Shown here in pieces: positions 4,459 to 6,336 of a DNA stretch of 6,336 nt (position 1 is the stretch's first letter; each line of letters begins with the position of its first letter). A program made the translations under genes and the position numbers. The notes beneath the pieces were generated by a model. It did not search any database. It was not told the DNA's origin and saw only the letters and a program-made list of their open reading frames with translations. The DNA is from Microcaldota archaeon (GTDB lineage Archaea > Micrarchaeota > Micrarchaeia > Anstonellales > Anstonellaceae), in the NCBI GenBank assembly GCA_023248455.1, contig JAHFEN010000047.1, positions 1 to 6,336 of the forward strand. Reading direction: 5' to 3'.

Positions 4459-6336
4459 GTAGGAAGTGGTGTACGGCAGGAATTTCTTCTTGAATTCCTC
4501 GAGCAGCACTATCAGGAAGGCTGCGCCTGCCACGATTAACAGGTCGTCAATATCCAGCGGCACGGTCTTGAAAACCGATTGCAGCGGCCCGAAATAGACT
4601 ATTGCAATATGAAGCGCAAGCGAAACAAGTATTGCCGCATAGAGATAGGGGTTGGAAAACAGGCGGGACAGGAGCGACTCGCTTGCAGATCGGCAGTTAA
4701 GGGAATTGAAAAGCTGCATGAAGACGAAAAGCGTGAACACCATGGTGAAGGCTTTGCCAGGCTCGTAGGTGAGGTAGAAGTCGAATACAGCCAGTGCAAT
4801 CGACGCCATGGCAAGCCCGAGCACGAGTATGGAAATGATGAGGTTCGCGCTTATGATCCCGGTCTTGGCGTCCCGGGGCGGCTTTTTCATCTCGTCGTGA
4901 GAGGGGTGTTCGGCTCCAAGCGCAAGTGCCGGCGGGCCGTCGATCATTATGTTGATCCAGAGGATCTGCACCGGAATGAGGGGAAGGGGCAGCCCGAATA
5001 TGGGGGCTGCGAACATGAGCGAAAGGGCGGCAACGTTGGTGGAAATCTGGTAGCGCACGAAGGACTTTATGTTGTTGAAAATAGTCCTGCCGTATTTCAC
5101 CGCGCTCACAATGGACGCGAAATTGTCATCAGTGAGAACTATGTCCGATACTTCCTTGGTGACGTCTGTGCCCGTGATTCCCATTGCAACGCCGATATCC
5201 GCCTTCTTTATGGCAGGCGAGTCGTTCACCCCATCGCCGGTGACTGCCACCACCTCGCCCATCCGCTTGAAAGCAGCCACTATCCTGTACTTCTGCTCGG
5301 GCGTGACCCGGGCAAACACATCTACCCTGCGGAGCGCAATCTCAAGCCCGGAGTCGGACATGGAAGCAAGCTCGGCGCCATCAAGCGTGTGCCTGCCCTC
5401 GGCGAGAAGCCCCACTTTGCTTGCTATTGCTTTCGCAGTGGGAAGCGAATCTCCGGTTATCATGACCACCCTTATCCCTGCCGAGTGGCAGAGCCGGATT
5501 GCATCGGGCACTTCCGGCCGCGGCGGGTCCTCCATTGCGCAAAGCCCCACATACACCAGCCCGTGCTCGGTATTTGCAGACGTGTATTTCCCAAGATTGC
5601 TGGTTTTCCTGAAAGCCAGTGCAAGCACGCGCATGCCCTGCACCCCCAGCGAGTGCGAGTCTGCGGCGAACTTTTTCCTCCACTCGCTGCCCATATTCCG
5701 CTCGCCTTTGCCGGTCAGCACCCTGCTGCACCCTGGAAGGAGCTTTTCAGGCGCGCCCTTCACAAGTGCGAATCTTTCCCGCCCGTACAGGCGGATTGAG
5801 CTCATCATTTTCCTGTCAGAGTCAAAGGGCACCTCGCCCACTAGCCTGTGGCTGGCGCGAAGATGCTTTTCGCTTGCCCCGCACGACTCCACCGCATCCA
5901 GAAGGGCAATTTCGGTCGGGTCGCCCTGGATTTTAGCGTCTGCCCCGGAAATTACCCTCATGGCGTTGTTGCAGAGCGCCATTATTTCCACTGCGCGGCC
6001 AAGCACAATGTCGCGCCTGGCTGCCGACCCATCCAGGCTTCCGCCAGCAATGCTGTAGGTTTTTTCAGGAAGCACTATTTCCTGCACCATCATCCTGTTC
6101 TGCGTGATGGTGCCTGTCTTGTCTGTGCAAATAACCGTTGCCGAGCCCAAAGCCTCAACCGCGTTCATCTTGCGCACAATGGCGTTCTTTTTGGCCATCT
6201 TCTGCACCCCCAGGGCAAGGGTTATCGCAAGAACGGTCGGCAGCCCCTCGGGTATGACCGCAACCGCAAGCGTGACTGCCACCACGAACATGCCTGGCGC
6301 AGCCTCGCCCCGCAAAAGGCCTATGGCGAAGAAAAA
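4456..6336 (-). CDS. P-type cation ATPase, calcium/manganese (P2A, PMR1/SPCA-like), C-terminal part
   Basis: This membrane pump moves cations with ATP through a phospho-aspartate. The visible 626 codons start inside membrane helix M3/M4 and reach the C-terminus; the N-terminal part and actuator domain lie beyond base 6336. Motifs in order are: VAVIPEGLPT (M4, ion-binding Glu), ICTDKTGTITQ with the phosphorylated Asp (near 6123), KGAPEKLL in the nucleotide-binding domain, MITGD, and VTGDGVNDSPAIKKADIGVAMG of the hinge. Then come M5 (RYQISTNVAALS) and M6 (PVQILWINIMIDGPPALALG), and four more membrane helices to the end. In M5 the Glu of the two-site SERCA pump (Glu771) is Ala, and in M6 Thr799 is Ile, while the Asn and Asp of site II remain. 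This is the single-site pattern of PMR1/SPCA pumps, which carry Ca2+ or Mn2+. The apparent TTG at 6315 is not a start, as the frame is open to the edge. Confidence 0.94.
   Translation of the reverse strand, partial: FFFAIGLLRGEAAPGMFVVAVTLAVAVIPEGLPTVLAITLALGVQKMAKKNAIVRKMNAVEALGSATVICTDKTGTITQNRMMVQEIVLPEKTYSIAGGSLDGSAARRDIVLGRAVEIMALCNNAMRVISGADAKIQGDPTEIALLDAVESCGASEKHLRASHRLVGEVPFDSDRKMMSSIRLYGRERFALVKGAPEKLLPGCSRVLTGKGERNMGSEWRKKFAADSHSLGVQGMRVLALAFRKTSNLGKYTSANTEHGLVYVGLCAMEDPPRPEVPDAIRLCHSAGIRVVMITGDSLPTAKAIASKVGLLAEGRHTLDGAELASMSDSGLEIALRRVDVFARVTPEQKYRIVAAFKRMGEVVAVTGDGVNDSPAIKKADIGVAMGITGTDVTKEVSDIVLTDDNFASIVSAVKYGRTIFNNIKSFVRYQISTNVAALSLMFAAPIFGLPLPLIPVQILWINIMIDGPPALALGAEHPSHDEMKKPPRDAKTGIISANLIISILVLGLAMASIALAVFDFYLTYEPGKAFTMVFTLFVFMQLFNSLNCRSASESLLSRLFSNPYLYAAILVSLALHIAIVYFGPLQSVFKTVPLDIDDLLIVAGAAFLIVLLEEFKKKFLPYTTSY

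Noticed and set aside
4579..6058. Two long plus-strand open frames (406 and 329 codons) opposite the ATPase
   Set aside because: They lie antisense to a gene with clear P-type ATPase motifs and their translations look like low-complexity shadow sequence, rich in His, Arg, Ser and Pro.
1..6336. CRISPR array, insertion sequence or prophage
   Set aside because: No regularly spaced repeats, transposase, integrase or phage genes are visible.

Overview
The window reads as archaeal chromosome. The gene content points that way: the ribosome-recycling ATPase ABCE1/Rli, a DUF359 GTP-dependent dephospho-CoA kinase, an XRE-HTH/CBS regulator of the COG3620 type, and an archaeal-style RNase P RNA. So do the signals: TATA-like boxes about 26 bases before the predicted transcript starts, leaderless starts, and a tRNA without an encoded CCA that carries intron-like insertions with relaxed bulge-helix-bulge ends. 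A small-genome DPANN-type or euryarchaeal lineage is plausible, but the sequence does not settle the phylum.

Layout, left to right. Bases 1-599 (minus) hold the start of ABCE1, with two 4Fe-4S cluster motifs and the first Walker A; an in-frame TAG at 123-125 interrupts an otherwise well conserved frame. A divergent promoter region at 600-703 separates it from the RNase P RNA gene (704-959, plus). Next comes a tRNA gene spread over 1067-1501. Its three exons assemble into a perfect elongator-type tRNA-Met(CAU), separated by a 292-base insertion after position 37 and a 68-base insertion in the T-loop. The large insertion is almost entirely consecutive hairpins, several with UUCG or GNRA-like tetraloops. 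T-tracts and another stem-loop follow (1503-1571).

Bases 1580-1942 are more AT-rich and contain a small basic protein of unknown function (81 aa), with its own TATA box and Shine-Dalgarno sequence. Then come an HTH-CBS regulator (1942-2487), ribose-5-phosphate isomerase rpiA (2524-3195) and the DUF359 dephospho-CoA kinase (3200-3703). The palindrome ATTCC-ATTA-GGAAT lies just before the promoter of the small gene, and a one-mismatch copy overlaps the promoter of the HTH-CBS gene, suggesting a shared operator. Convergent to this block, on the minus strand, are a P-type cation ATPase (from beyond 6336 to 4456) and nadE (4448-3705), apparently one operon.

Functionally, the right part covers pentose phosphate/ribose supply, CoA and NAD synthesis and divalent cation transport, and the left part covers RNA processing and ribosome recycling. 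The points most worth a second look are the doubly interrupted tRNA-Met with its large structured intron, the in-frame TAG in ABCE1 (together with the TAG usage at two neighbouring genes), and the shared palindrome.
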